Position numbers and translations under genes: made by a program. DNA of 64,000 nt from Prunella strophiata (taxonomy: Eukaryota; Chordata; Aves; Passeriformes; Prunellidae), in contig JAZBQD010000034.1 in the NCBI GenBank assembly GCA_036583965.1, positions 8,951,040 through 9,015,039 of the forward strand, written 5' to 3'. The notes under the pieces are model-generated. The model worked only from the letters and a program-made list of their open reading frames with translations, ran no database searches and was not told where the DNA came from. Positions within the stretch are counted from its first letter, which is position 1, and every line of letters starts with the position of its first letter. Shown here piece by piece: positions 35,765-46,240 of the stretch.

Positions 35765-36050
35765 AAATGAGAATGACAAGGGCAATGAAATGTCTATGTA
35801 CCATGACCCTAAGGAAAGACTGAATAAACTGGGATTTTAGACCTGAAGAAGAGATATAGAGGAACATCACAACAGCAGTTGTCCTTTCAAGTGGCAGGGA
35901 GCAGTCCTCTCCCAACAATCACACCAGGAACAGCTGGAATTGATGGGCTAACACTGGAGCAATGTAGATTTAAGACAGAGATTAGGGGAACAGAGACTGC
36001 AGAGGTGAAGATAGCAAGGACAGAAGCCTGGAGACCACTCTGGGGAAGGC
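35765..36050 (+). mobile_element. Decayed CR1-family LINE, 3' coding end and start of 3' UTR
   Basis: On the plus strand 35769-35837 translates as a run that includes KERLNKLGF, matching the EERLRELGL segment that follows the reverse transcriptase in CR1 ORF2, preceded by NDKGNE as in family copies. Further on, the 'gatgggctaacactggagca' and 'gtagatttaagacagagatt' stretches match the CR1 text 'atgggcttaaactgcagca' and 'ggtttaggttagacatta'. Stops and indels show that it is old. Its ends fade and are approximate. Confidence 0.68.
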
Positions 36051-36367
36051 AGAGAGATGCCACCATGGCCACCCTGGACACAAATTCACACATTTGCCAG
36101 GCATGGGAGTGATCTCATGTTGGGCTGGGGGAAACTCCTAACACTATCCTCCTGCTTTGATAGGAATCTCTAACTGAAATGATTCATTTTTTTGTCTCCT
36201 TGGGGGAAAGAAGCACCTGTGAGGCTGCCTGTGCTCCACAGATGCAGCTACACCCTCCTTCACACACCTCTTCCCATGCCACCCTTTCTGCCTGTGCCCT
36301 GACACTTTCTGCCTCTGCCATTCATCATCCAGAGTTAAAAATTCAAGGGTTGGTTTTGATTATCTTA

Positions 36368-36380
36368 TTACCATGGTGAC
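36368..36380. promoter_or_regulatory. X-box-like (RFX) palindrome
   Basis: TTACCATGGTGAC, the reverse complement of GTCACCATGGTAA, fits the RFX-type inverted repeat around a CCATGG centre. Motif only; no expression or conservation evidence. Confidence 0.22.
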
Positions 36381-36669
36381 CAGGATGACTCTCATGCCCA
36401 TCTGCGCATGGCAGGATGCTGCAAACCTTTCCTTCAGTGCAAGCCAGGAGAATTGTTCTGTGTTTTCCTCCTCACAACTCAGAGCCACCTCTGTGCAGGA
36501 GCTGCTGATGCTGCACAGTGCAGTTTTCTATTAAACACCAGGTTTTTAGGCAGAACCAGAGAGTCAGGATCTGAATGGATGGGTTGTACTGTATAGAAAC
36601 ATGTAACCCCAAATGGGGCTAAGGCAAAGAGTTTTGTTAAAGTACAGCAAAAATCAAAAAATATAACTT

Positions 36670-36692
36670 AAAAAAAAAAAGAAAAAAAAAGA
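36670..36692. repeat. A-rich tract
   Basis: Runs of 11 and 9 A separated by G. Confidence 0.9.
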
Positions 36693-38212
36693 ATGACAGA
36701 AATATTAAAGAAAAATAATCCAGATTGGACTAAGATCTGGGAGATGGGTAGGACTTGGGAAACAGCCTCCAAGCAGAGCTCAGAGCAAAGGCTTTAAGAT
36801 CTGGCTTTCCTCATTTCATTATTGTTAATGGAATCTCCCATGTCCAAATGAAAGACTAATTTAAGTCTTACTTAAATATGCCTTGAGTAATTTTTGTGCA
36901 TTTAAGTCTCAGTTAATCTTCCTTAACTCTTTTTGTCACTTCCTTTGAAAGGAAGATGAGTGTAATTAAAGGAACTGTCAACTTTATTCTAGTCTTAAGA
37001 ATGTTTGTGGTAACTTTGAAAGATTTGTTCATTATTGCAGACTAAAATCTAGTAGATGAAATGTTTCTGTATCTTAAGGACATGTCAGTCCACCACTTGG
37101 AATGCTTTCATTGTGCTCAAGTACATTTGGACTGACCTCAAGGCTTTATTTTGATAAGGAATACTAACATTTTAATTATAGCTGCATTCAGGAAAGATCT
37201 TTTATTTAATACCTCCTATTTTTTTTTGCTCTTCCAGACTAAGCCATGGCAAACAGACAATTCCTCCAAATGGTTTCACCTTGGATAACACTGGCACCCT
37301 CTACAAAAAATGAGGATGGCTGTTCCTGTGTGGAGAGGGATGCACAGAGGAGCATTCTAGGGTAACACCTCTGAGATTTATGCTGCTTATGCTCCAGGTA
37401 AATTCATGCAACCAGCTGCATGTGGGAGTGGCTGAGGAGGTGAGAGCAGCCCTCAGGATTTCAATAATCCATCCCCAAACAGGGGCACAGAGCCTCACAA
37501 GGAAGCACAGCCCTGCTTCTGCCAGTTTGATACGCTGTGGGAGGTGCTGAGGTCTGGGTTCTCCACCCCCCTCACCCTTCCCATCAGAAAACTGTCAGAT
37601 TTATGTTGTGGGGTTGAAATTGTGGCTTCTCCAGTGCTTCCTGGAAGGCTGCTGGCTCTGCTGCAGGGTCTGCAGTGTCATTGTGCCATGCAGACCCAAA
37701 AGGGCAAAAGTGTATTTTCATGGACAAGTAGGTGCCAGTCCAAGCAAGATGTTTTAATAGATGCAGGTGGAAAAAGAAAACTTCCTTTTTTCCAACAGCA
37801 GCTTGTTTCACCCAGCTCCACGGGAGAATTTCAGCCAGAGAGAGGAACAAGGCAGTGTTGAGAAGCAAGTCATGGAGATCAGTGCAAAAGGCACAGATGA
37901 GAACTGCTGTTACTGACCCTCTGATGGGGAATTTGCTTCCACAAACTTCAAAGCCTGGGAAGTGCCCGTAGCTGCATTCCCAGGTCCCTGTTGTCCTGCT
38001 CATGGAGGAAATGGGGAATAAATCCCCAGCTCCTCAGGGATGCCCTTTCCTTTCTAGTGGGCTCATTTCTGCCTCTATCACCTGCTAACATTTGTCATTT
38101 CCAGCTTTAGCCAAGCAAATTTCAATCCTCTCTTGTTTACTTTTGATTGCTTTGTCTTTAATGTAGCATACACGGATTTTATGTGCTTCTGTTTCATCAA
38201 TGTAATTCTTTT

Positions 38213-38226
38213 GTTGCTATGGCAAT
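38213..38226. promoter_or_regulatory. X-box-like (RFX) palindrome
   Basis: GTTGCTATGGCAAT differs by two bases from the RFX palindrome GTTGCCATGGCAAC. It lies in AT-rich sequence. Motif only. Confidence 0.25.
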
Positions 38227-38649
38227 CAGCTTCAATTTTCTTTCGTTCTGGCAATTGTGTTTTTATAGTCTCCTGCTCTCAAAGAGATAAGCTGCCTTGT
38301 ATATCACACAGACACTAAGTATTTTCTCTGTATAGACACAGCCAACCTTTGCTTTAAGAGTCTGTTGCTGTTATTTGAGAGAGTAGTTTACTCCTGCTGC
38401 TGATGACATTTTTATTCCTTTCTGTGGGGTCTGTTTCAAATAGGAGGTTTGCTCAAATTTAATCATCTGTTCTACTACTGAGGACAAGCAGTGGTGTAAG
38501 AGTTGCACTCCTGGAGGCACTTGGAGTCTATGGAAAGAACACATTCAAGCCCTGGACCTGACAACAGAGATGAGCACAGTGGTTTCAGCAGATCAAGAAT
38601 CACCATCAATTAGAGCTGATTCATTTAACATGTTGAGAATAACAGCAGG

Positions 38650-38665
38650 AAAAAAAAAAAAAAAA
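38650..38665. repeat. Poly(A) tract, 16 A
   Basis: Uninterrupted run, no retrocopy body recognised. Confidence 0.9.
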
Positions 38666-38997
38666 GTCTTGAAGAAAATAATTCCTCAAATTTACCAATA
38701 TATCTGAAAGCTGAATTTTCAAACATATCATAGAACAATATTTATGGGTACTCAATCACTTTTGGTCACAAACACTGCCCCAGGGGTTCCAGGCTGTGCC
38801 TTGCCAGGGACAACAGGGAGTGATAACAGGGGTGCTGCTGGACAAACCCTGCCATGGGAGGAAGCCAGCAGCAAGGCCAGACAAGTCCAGCACCACTGGA
38901 TGGTCCCATTAGAAAGTCCTTAGATATCCTGCTGTCATTAACTCTGGGTGTCTGAGAAAGCATCCACCTTGAAATAATACCTGGATTTCCTGAAGTT
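38666..38997. other. Non-coding, no recognisable feature
   Basis: Unique-looking sequence leading into the LTR. A more diverged 5' part of the LTR could extend into it, but I cannot recognise it. Confidence 0.45.
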
Positions 38998-39462
38998 AAA
39001 TAGGTAAAGCAAAAGCTGTGCACACATGCAAAGCAAAACAAAGAATCCATTGACCACTTCCCTTGGGCAGGCAGGTGTTCAGCATTCCCAGGAAAGCTGG
39101 GCTCCATCCCATGGCACTGTAACATGGGAAGACAAAAGCCAGCACTCTGAATGTCCTCTCTTTTCTGCTTTTGTTCCCCAGCTTTATATGCTGAGCATGA
39201 CACCACATGGCCTGGGATACCCCTGGGGTCAGTTGGGGTCAGCTGTCCTGGCTGTGTCCCCTCCCAGCTTCCCAGGCCCCCCCCCAGCCTCCTGAACCAC
39301 GGGATGAGGAGCAGAAAAGGTCTGGGCTCTGTGTTAGCCCTGCCTGACAGTCATGGCAACATCCCTGAATTATCAGCACTGCTTCCAGCACAAATCCAAA
39401 ACACAGCCCCACACCAGCTACTGTGAACAAAATCCACTCCATCCCAACCAAAATAACCATGT
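38998..39462 (+). mobile_element. Avian ERVL-type LTR fragment (5'-truncated)
   Basis: The sequence follows a well-known family of avian endogenous retroviral LTRs. Landmarks in order are GCAAAGCAAAACAAAGAATC (39028-39047), 'ggcaggcaggtgttcagcat', the TATA-like TTTATATGCTGAGCATGACA (from 39182), 'ggtcagttggggtcagctgt' (39226-39245), 'tggctgtgtcccctcccagc', 'cagcacaaatccaaaacaca' (39387-39406) and a 3' end near 'accaaaataac'. The usual 5' end of the family is missing, and no internal retroviral region or second LTR is present, so this is a solo or truncated LTR. It shows many substitutions and is old. The family's TATA region is retained, but activity is not implied. The exact subfamily name was not determined. 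Confidence 0.8.
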
Positions 39463-39507
39463 ATCATATAAAAATATGTGTACCAAGACCCACGTCCTGC
39501 CCTAGGG

Positions 39508-39620
39508 TGAAAGTGGGAGAATCCAAGCACAGAGAGATTAAAAGGTACAATAAGGTCACACAGGGAAAATGTTGCAGGAATAGAAATTAAATTGAGGTCT
39601 CCCATGTCCCAACCATCCCA
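39508..39620 (+). mobile_element. MIR-like ancient SINE, 3' half of core
   Basis: The order 'agcacagagagattaa', 'aaggtcacacaggga', 'gcaggaatagaaattaaatt' and 'gaggtctcccatgtcccaa' follows the MIR core consensus ('ggcacagagaggttaag', 'caaggtcacacagc', 'gcagagctgggattcgaacc', 'aggtctcc'). MIR-type elements are old in amniotes and survive as divergent pieces in birds. The tRNA-derived head is not recognisable. Confidence 0.75.
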
Positions 39621-41576
39621 AGTCAAATATAAAAATGGCTAATCAGCACATTTTTTTGCAACCTGCTGATGCATTTGAAAATCAGTGCCTATTTTTTTCT
39701 CCCCTCAGAAAGCTTGTGCCGTTCATTGTTAAGCTCTGGAAATGCTCCATACTAAAGTTATCAAGTCTGTCATCTCTTCAGCACAGTAAAACCAGCCTCC
39801 TCACTATCCTCTCTCCCAGGCAGAGGGTGGAGAAGGAGACAGAATTAACAAGGACTCATTCTGCCAACATGCTGAGATATGTGCATTTGTTTGGCCATAT
39901 GGCTTTGTGATCATCCCTAATGAACATGGGGTAGCACTAGAGTGGGATGGTGTACAAAGGACCAGAACCTGAGGAATCACACCCCCTTCTCCCTGCAGCT
40001 CCCCTGGGGCACAGGGAGGTCCTTCCCTGACTCCCACATGCCCCAAACCACTGCAGATTTCATGGCATGACAAAGTGCACACTGAAACCAGCTCTGGCTG
40101 GGTCTGGATGGGTCCCACTCCCAGCAATTCAGAGTGACAGGGGTTTATTATTTGATAAGCCATGGTCATAATAAGCCAGAAGATGGTTGTTTATTGGAAT
40201 GAAATCCATTATAAATGACACGGAAGCTTTTTTTTTTTCCCCCTAACAAAAAAAAAAACTTGCAGCCCAGATGCAGGGAATAAATCCTGCTGTCCCTGGG
40301 GAGGAGATTTGCCTCAAACAATCAGGCTCCCCAGGATCACCAGTCAGAAGCAGTTAATGTTCAAGCAGCACTGCTGTGTGTGCCTGCTCCAGAAGAATAT
40401 TCCATGTTGCTTTGGAAGACAAGGGGCTGCACCAGATGGCAAATAATTAGAAATGGAGCACTGAGAAGCTGATTGAAGATGTAAGTGAATAGTATTTCAT
40501 AGGTTTGGCAGAGTTTGGTTTTTTCAAACTAGATTTTTGTGCTTTGCAAAGTAGCTGCATTCTTCAACACCCAGGAACAGTGAAGGTGTTGGCCACTTTC
40601 TCAGATACCACCTGAAATAGCTGACATGGTTTAATAGCAAAGAGAGCTGGACACTTTCAGACTCTGAGTTTCACCCCACTCTAAGACAGGGACTGAATCC
40701 AACACTTGTAGATCTCAAATGGATTTATACAGATCCTAATGTGCTCCAAACCCAGGAACATACTTTCCATGCTGAGAATACAAAAGTGTTCAGGGTCCCA
40801 TTGCTGATGGTCCCATGTGTTAGAATTATTTAGAGTAATCTCTGTTTGACTCTTCTTGCTGTAGAGTTCTGGGTTAGGTACCTGTAATATTTAGAGAAAG
40901 AATTTCTTAATGTATAAACTGGGACTCAATTTAGATTCCAAGGGATTTGCATATTTCTGCATACCAGACAGCACAGGAATGTATCCCAAGTGGAAATGGA
41001 GAATCATAGCTCCCTGGCCACAAACACGTGAAATGTGGGGATACTGGAGTTACTGGGAAAGGCTGCTTTTCTTTCTTTTCTTTTCCACTGCTATTTTTCT
41101 TCACATGGAATTGAGCAAATGAGTGACCATCATTTCAGTGATGTCCTTTCATTTTAGTGATTCAATCACAAGTGGCTGAGCTTCCATCTGTTCAAGTGAA
41201 ATAATGACAGAAGTCTAAGATACAAACTTACTTCCTACTCCTCCCCCAAAAAATTATTCCTATAAGTGGCTCAGTGCTTCAGAAAAGGGAACATTTCATT
41301 AGTATTTATTTTCTGCCTAATATAAATTCATGGAAAAAAATGGGACGATTCACTAGCTGGTACATCATGACTGTTGTGGGATGAAATATTATCCCATTGT
41401 CCTGAAAATGCAGGTAAACCTTATTTCTCACTGGATAATGATCATGCCTTAGTTCAACCTAGCACCAGCTTCTGAACTTGGTAGGAACTTTAATTATTGG
41501 TTTCAAGTCTTGTTTGAAAGATTGCCTTTTTCTCCTTGTCTTCATTGTTCCTGTCACAAATAGCAATTGTCAGGTT
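39621..41576. other. Non-coding, no recognisable feature
   Basis: Unique-looking sequence. Includes the T11/A11 inverted repeat listed next and frames up to 121 codons that overlap on both strands. Confidence 0.5.
40228..40258. repeat. T11-(9 nt)-A11 inverted homopolymer pair
   Basis: Eleven T (40228-40238), CCCCCTAAC, then eleven A (40248-40258). It can fold as a perfect A:T hairpin. Confidence 0.85.
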
Positions 41577-41579
41577 TGG

Positions 41580-41604
41580 AACTAATTGTTCCAAACAATT
41601 AGTT
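41580..41604. other. Perfect 11-bp hairpin with a 3-nt loop
   Basis: AACTAATTGTT (41580-41590) and AACAATTAGTT (41594-41604) flank CCA. The stem is directly beside the tandem duplication that follows. There is no T-run or GC-rich base to suggest a terminator, which would not be expected in a vertebrate anyway. Confidence 0.85.
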
Positions 41605-41613
41605 TCTCCCAAC

Positions 41614-41714
41614 GGAGAAACAAAGTTAGCGATTAAGAAAAAAGTCTTTGTGAAACTTTTAGTGGAGAAACAAAGTTACAGATGAAGGAAAAAAAATCTT
41701 CATGAATTGTCTGG
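41614..41714. repeat. Two-copy 50-bp tandem duplication, diverged
   Basis: GGAGAAACAAAGTTA starts both units (41614 and 41664). The rest of each unit has the same order of an A-rich run, TCTT and TGAA, with substitutions. Confidence 0.65.
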
Positions 41715-43181
41715 TGGAAAAATAATTTTCAAAACCTCTTGATATCTCCCATCCCAAGACTTTTCATCTACACTTCTCCATTGTATTGAAAAAGTGAAGG
41801 ACAAATTTGAAGTTTCACTCACTACTGTGCAATTATATTACTCAGACTTTGGTTCCAAAAATACACACTGTTATTTCTCTTTTATGATTACTGCGAGGCT
41901 CTTTGCTTGGTTTTGGTTTTGGTTTTGTTTTTTCTTAAGGTGGTTTAGGAGACTTTTGTAGAGATAATTACTCAATGTCAAGTTAAGCTTTCATGCAATC
42001 ACATTTGTAATATTTTAAGCTTGGTTTGTCTTCCCAGTTATTGTACTACATTGATCTGCTCAAGCCAAGCACAGAACTTTAGTATTTTTATCTCTCAATT
42101 CTCTGTAGAAAAACCTCACATTTTGAAACCATTTCCTCTGGCCTCAGGGAAGTAATGGATTTATAATAGTCTGAGTACAAATGCACACCATCATTTAATA
42201 AGTGTATAAGCACAACTCAGGCAGGCGGGGGTGTTCAAGGTACAACCTGACACGTAGCTACCTGCAATAACAGAAGACAAGAGCAGTGACCACAGACAGC
42301 TCATGCAGCAAACATCAACCTCTCCTCTGCCCATAAATTGGTGTCAGAGGATCCTGATCTGTTCTGCAGCTCCTTGCTATGTGAAACTGTTCCCATCCTC
42401 ATTTTTAAAGCAAAACAACTGTTACCCACAGAACTCCACAGGGACCACAAGCACTACCCAAGAGCCCCTAGGCTGTGAAGTGGCACTAGACCCAGGGATT
42501 TGGGGTCTGTGCCATACCCAAAATCTATGGCAGAGCCAGCACCTTACTGAGCTCCAGCCTAGAAGAGCTGTAGTGCAGGTGCTCCACCCCAAGGCACCAC
42601 CCCAAATATCTCAATAATCACCAAGGGAATCCCTGGAAATCACAAGCAGATCCAGACCATTCAAGCACAACAAACTCCTTGTCCTGCAAGAGTTTCAGGG
42701 GTAAGGTGCAGAAGTAATTTCCTAATAAGGATGGATGGTTGAAATGTCCCATGGAAAATTTTAAAAGCTTGAATTTTTAGTTAAAAAAAAATATAGTTTT
42801 TCTTTGCAATGTTTTCTAACTCTGCTTGCTTTCCTCAAGCCACTTTTTAACTCTGTCCAAGTAGAATAGGCACGTTTCCAAACGAAGTGTTCCTTTATTC
42901 AAATTTCCTTGGAGCAAAGGAATTGTGAGACTCTTTCTTGACAAGAAATGCATCTCCTTCACTGGTATCAGTTCCTCTTCATACCATGGCTTGAGATCCA
43001 GCTGAAATACGTTAACAGCAATAGCACTAAACTTCAAGGCTTAGCTCTCAGTTGGCAGTGAAGCATTTTGTTCCTTGGTTAATTCATTCGTAACATCAGT
43101 ATGTCTGAAACAAGAACAGAGAGAAGCATAATTACTTATGGCAATATTTGCTTGAAGTGAGAGTCATTTGTCCTATACAGA
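41715..43181. other. Non-coding, no recognisable feature
   Basis: Mostly AT-rich unique sequence with a (GGTTTT)n-like run at 41909-41930 and an A-run near 42782-42790. A 104-codon frame (42303-42617 plus) is not recognised. Confidence 0.5.
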
Positions 43182-43206
43182 TTTTTTTTTTCTTCTTCCT
43201 TTGCAG
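43182..43206 (+). other. Splice-acceptor-like polypyrimidine tract ending TTTGCAG
   Basis: A 21-base pyrimidine run followed by GCAG is a strong match to a vertebrate 3' splice site. What follows is not open for a meaningful distance and has no donor partner I can support, so it is not annotated as an exon. Confidence 0.2.
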
Positions 43207-43223
43207 TAGAATTTACATTGCAG

Positions 43224-43265
43224 TAGAAGGAGAAAGAAAGAAGAAAGTGAAAGAGAGAAGAAAGG
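43224..43265. repeat. Purine-rich (GAAA)n low-complexity tract
   Basis: About 40 bp of G and A with only one T interruption, in GAAA and GAGA units. Confidence 0.85.
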
Positions 43266-45968
43266 CTTTTTTGTATATATGCTGATTGAAGTATTTTCCA
43301 GAGAAAAATAGTCAAAAATGCTTTTAAGTAGTTCTTGAAAGAGCAGCAGCTGTATCAGATATCCTATCTCTTAGAAATGACCTGGGTTTTTGCTGTAGTT
43401 GTTTTTTTTCCTGTTTCCTACTGAATTGGAGTTTTCCTGTAATTGCTTTATCCATTCAGTCTTCATCACTGCCAAGGTTTATATTAAAAATTAGGAAAGG
43501 AAGTGCTGCTCTGCTCCCTCAGGATTTGATGAAAATTTTGTTTTTCAACCAGGCACACTCAGCAAAAGGCTTTACACTGCTTTCTAGTGTCATCATTAAA
43601 AGCTTTGTGATTCTTCCACTGTAAACTGATTTTTGCCCAGATGTAGCACTTCCTCCCCTGATGATGCACTGACACTACAGCACCCGCTCAGAGCAGGGAA
43701 ACAATGATGTCTCCCTGTGTGGGTGAGGATTATAGGGGGGATAATTTGTAAATCCATTTCTATTTGTAAAGAGATGGAATGGCTGAGGATCAGCCACAGG
43801 GGAAGTCCAGTGGTTACAAAGAAACATCCATCCTGGCTTGCTTTCTTGGGCCCACCAGCTTGCCTTAGAAAGAAGGAAAATAAACACTGGCCTCTCAGCC
43901 CTATCAATCAAAAATATGTATTTTTTCATTTATATAAAAGTCTGAACACAGAAGGTAAGGAATATGTTGCTGATATGAACCTTCCAAACACACCCTCTGT
44001 GCTGAAATCCACCCCTGGATCTCTGCCTGAGTGCCTGGACCCTGTGGGGGCAGATGAATTTGGGTTGTACATCATGGGAGAGCTTTGCTCTGCTGAAAGT
44101 GGGACTCCTACAGCCTCTGCCTGGTCTCAGGGTTTGGAAGGAGCTGTAGGACTTGGGCACACTACAAAATATCCCCCAGCACCCATCCTTTCATCTTGCT
44201 CTGCATTTGTTGAGAGCCGGAAAGAAAAGATGGAGATTTTGGCATGGCAGCCAAAGGAAAGGGCATTCCAGGCAGCCAGAAGGGGGATGTGATCTGTGCT
44301 GGTGCTGTGCTTCCTCATTTCTTAGCACTTATTTGCAGCTCCCTGGTATCCAATAATTATTGTCCTGGAGTGTTTCCAAAGGCACTTTTCTGTGTGTGAA
44401 ACTCAGCTAGACACATTCTGCATGGCACAGTCCCCTGGCTGGATGAATATCACCAGTTGCATCAGGTCTCTGGCAGAAACTCTGAATTCTTGTTTCTACA
44501 AATCCTCTGAAACTTTGGCTTCAGTTTTGCCACTGAACTTTTCTGTAGGGCAGCTCATTTGTAAGAATATGGAAGAAAATATATTCAGAAAGAAAGAAAA
44601 ATATTTTCACTTATGTCCCAATTTCAAAAAGCTCTTAAGCATTGGCTTAGAATTTCCAGGAGGATTCAAATGTGTCTTCAGTATTGTCCTGTGTAAGAAC
44701 ATCTTGTATCAAAAACTGGATTCTCAAAATCTTTATGGTAACATTTCTTCAGCTTTTATTGTTCTTCATAATTGTGAGTCCAAAAAAGGGGGGAAGGGAG
44801 AGGGACCACTGAGATATGGAATTTTATAGTGAAAATATAAATAAATTATATAATCCTGTACAATTAAAAATGTTATTGCTAAATAATAAATAAATACTAA
44901 ATAATACATTATTTTTTTTTTAAAGGTTAACAGCTGATTTCTGTAGGGAAGCCATGAATTAAACATCATGCAAAACAATTAAACTCTGGGAAATAGGATT
45001 TCTGATGGAGTGGTCAACAATTAAAAATGAATGTGTTACTCTGCTCCAGGGAAAAGCAGTAAGATGCCATGCTTTCATGCTATGGGGAACAAACCTACTG
45101 TGTGACTCCAGATGGAAAGATCTGCAAAACACAAAGCAAATATGCCATGAGTGGCAGAGACTTAATCTGAGACTCTGCTACACAAAAGGCACAGGCAGCA
45201 GTCGTCGTTTCTGGAGCAGGGACACCACTGGGAGACACTCACTCCTCCCAGCAGCAACCTTCTAAATTCCCCACCTGCACTTGCAAATACAGCTCTTAAC
45301 AGTGTGGGCACCTTCATGAGCAAATCCTAACCCAGGTCCACCAACTGTGATGGGTTTGTCTGGGAATTGCTTGCTGGGAGCCCAACCAAAACACAGCCTC
45401 CCTTCATGGACAAAGTCAACAGCTGCAAGACTGCAGCAAGGAGCAGGTTGTTCAGCTAAACCCTTCAAGGAGTTAATGTGTTTTCTTACAGCTCTCCCTG
45501 AGCAATGCATCTCAAATACAGCACTGTGAGCTGCTCTGACATGGTCTTACAGCTTCTGAAGCTCATTTCTATGCAGCAAGCTCCTTTCATTTTAACTCTG
45601 TCCTATACCTCCCCAGAAACATGTGCTGGGCACCACACGTATCAAAACAAACAGAATAAAGCTGTTTAAGGCAAAACCAAAGATCTTCTTATCTGATCTG
45701 ATCATTAACACTTTCATAACTTCATTTCTGCTGGATCCACTGTTCTGTTCATGAGTTCAGTGCCAACACCTCACCTGACTGCATTGTCCTCTGCCTCCAC
45801 CTGAGCTGTAGGAAGAGCCATCAGCCAGTATTGGTTGCCCCCCATGCCCATTGCTTGGGGAATTGTCTGAATTTTTTACCATGGCCAGTGTGCATTTGAA
45901 CAGATGGTAAATATCTCCACTCCTGCCAACAAGAGTCAAGAAATGCCACTAAAATGCATTCAGAATGG
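43266..45968. other. Non-coding, unique-looking DNA
   Basis: Frames of 191 codons (43717-44292 plus) and 145 codons (44392-44829 plus) are unrecognised and overlapped by minus-strand frames. A purine run at 44782-44805 (six A, six G, then AAGGGAGAGGGA) superficially resembles a retroviral polypurine tract, but no LTR follows it. Confidence 0.5.
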
Positions 45969-46006
45969 AAAAAATAAAAAAAAAAAAAAAAACAAAAAAA
46001 AAAAAA
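45969..46006. repeat. A-rich tract
   Basis: A6-T-A17-C-A13. Confidence 0.92.
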
Positions 46007-46204
46007 CCAGTTGAGAATATACTCAGGTCTGTTGCAGGTAAAATCTGTCAGCTAATGGGTAGTTTCAAAGTGCTTGTACTGAATGGTTCATTAGAAAACT
46101 TATCTCTGCTTCAGGTGCTGATAGGAAGAACCCCAAAAGGGCATTTTTTTGTCACTGATAAACAGGTTGTAATTATATCCTGAAAGGAATTTGATGTATT
46201 GTAG

Positions 46205-46240
46205 AAGTTGAAAGAAGTTGCAAGTTGAAAAGTTGAAAAG
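46205..46240. repeat. Short degenerate tandem repeat, (AGTTGAAA)n
   Basis: Four AGTTGAAA or AGTTGCA-like units in 36 bp. Confidence 0.7.

Larger units (their letters stand above)
36051..38649. other. Non-coding, unique-looking DNA
   Basis: No gene recognised. It contains an A-rich run at 36670-36692 and two sequences resembling the RFX X-box palindrome, listed separately. Overlapping frames of 105 and 139 codons near 37544-38003 lie on opposite strands and show no domain. Confidence 0.5.

Noticed and set aside
43717..44292. 191-codon plus-strand frame as a gene
   Set aside because: No recognisable domain, no splice or promoter context, and overlapping minus-strand frames are also open.
44782..44805. 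Retroviral-like polypurine tract (A6G6AAGGGAGAGGGA)
   Set aside because: No LTR start follows and no retroviral text lies upstream, so it is just a purine run.
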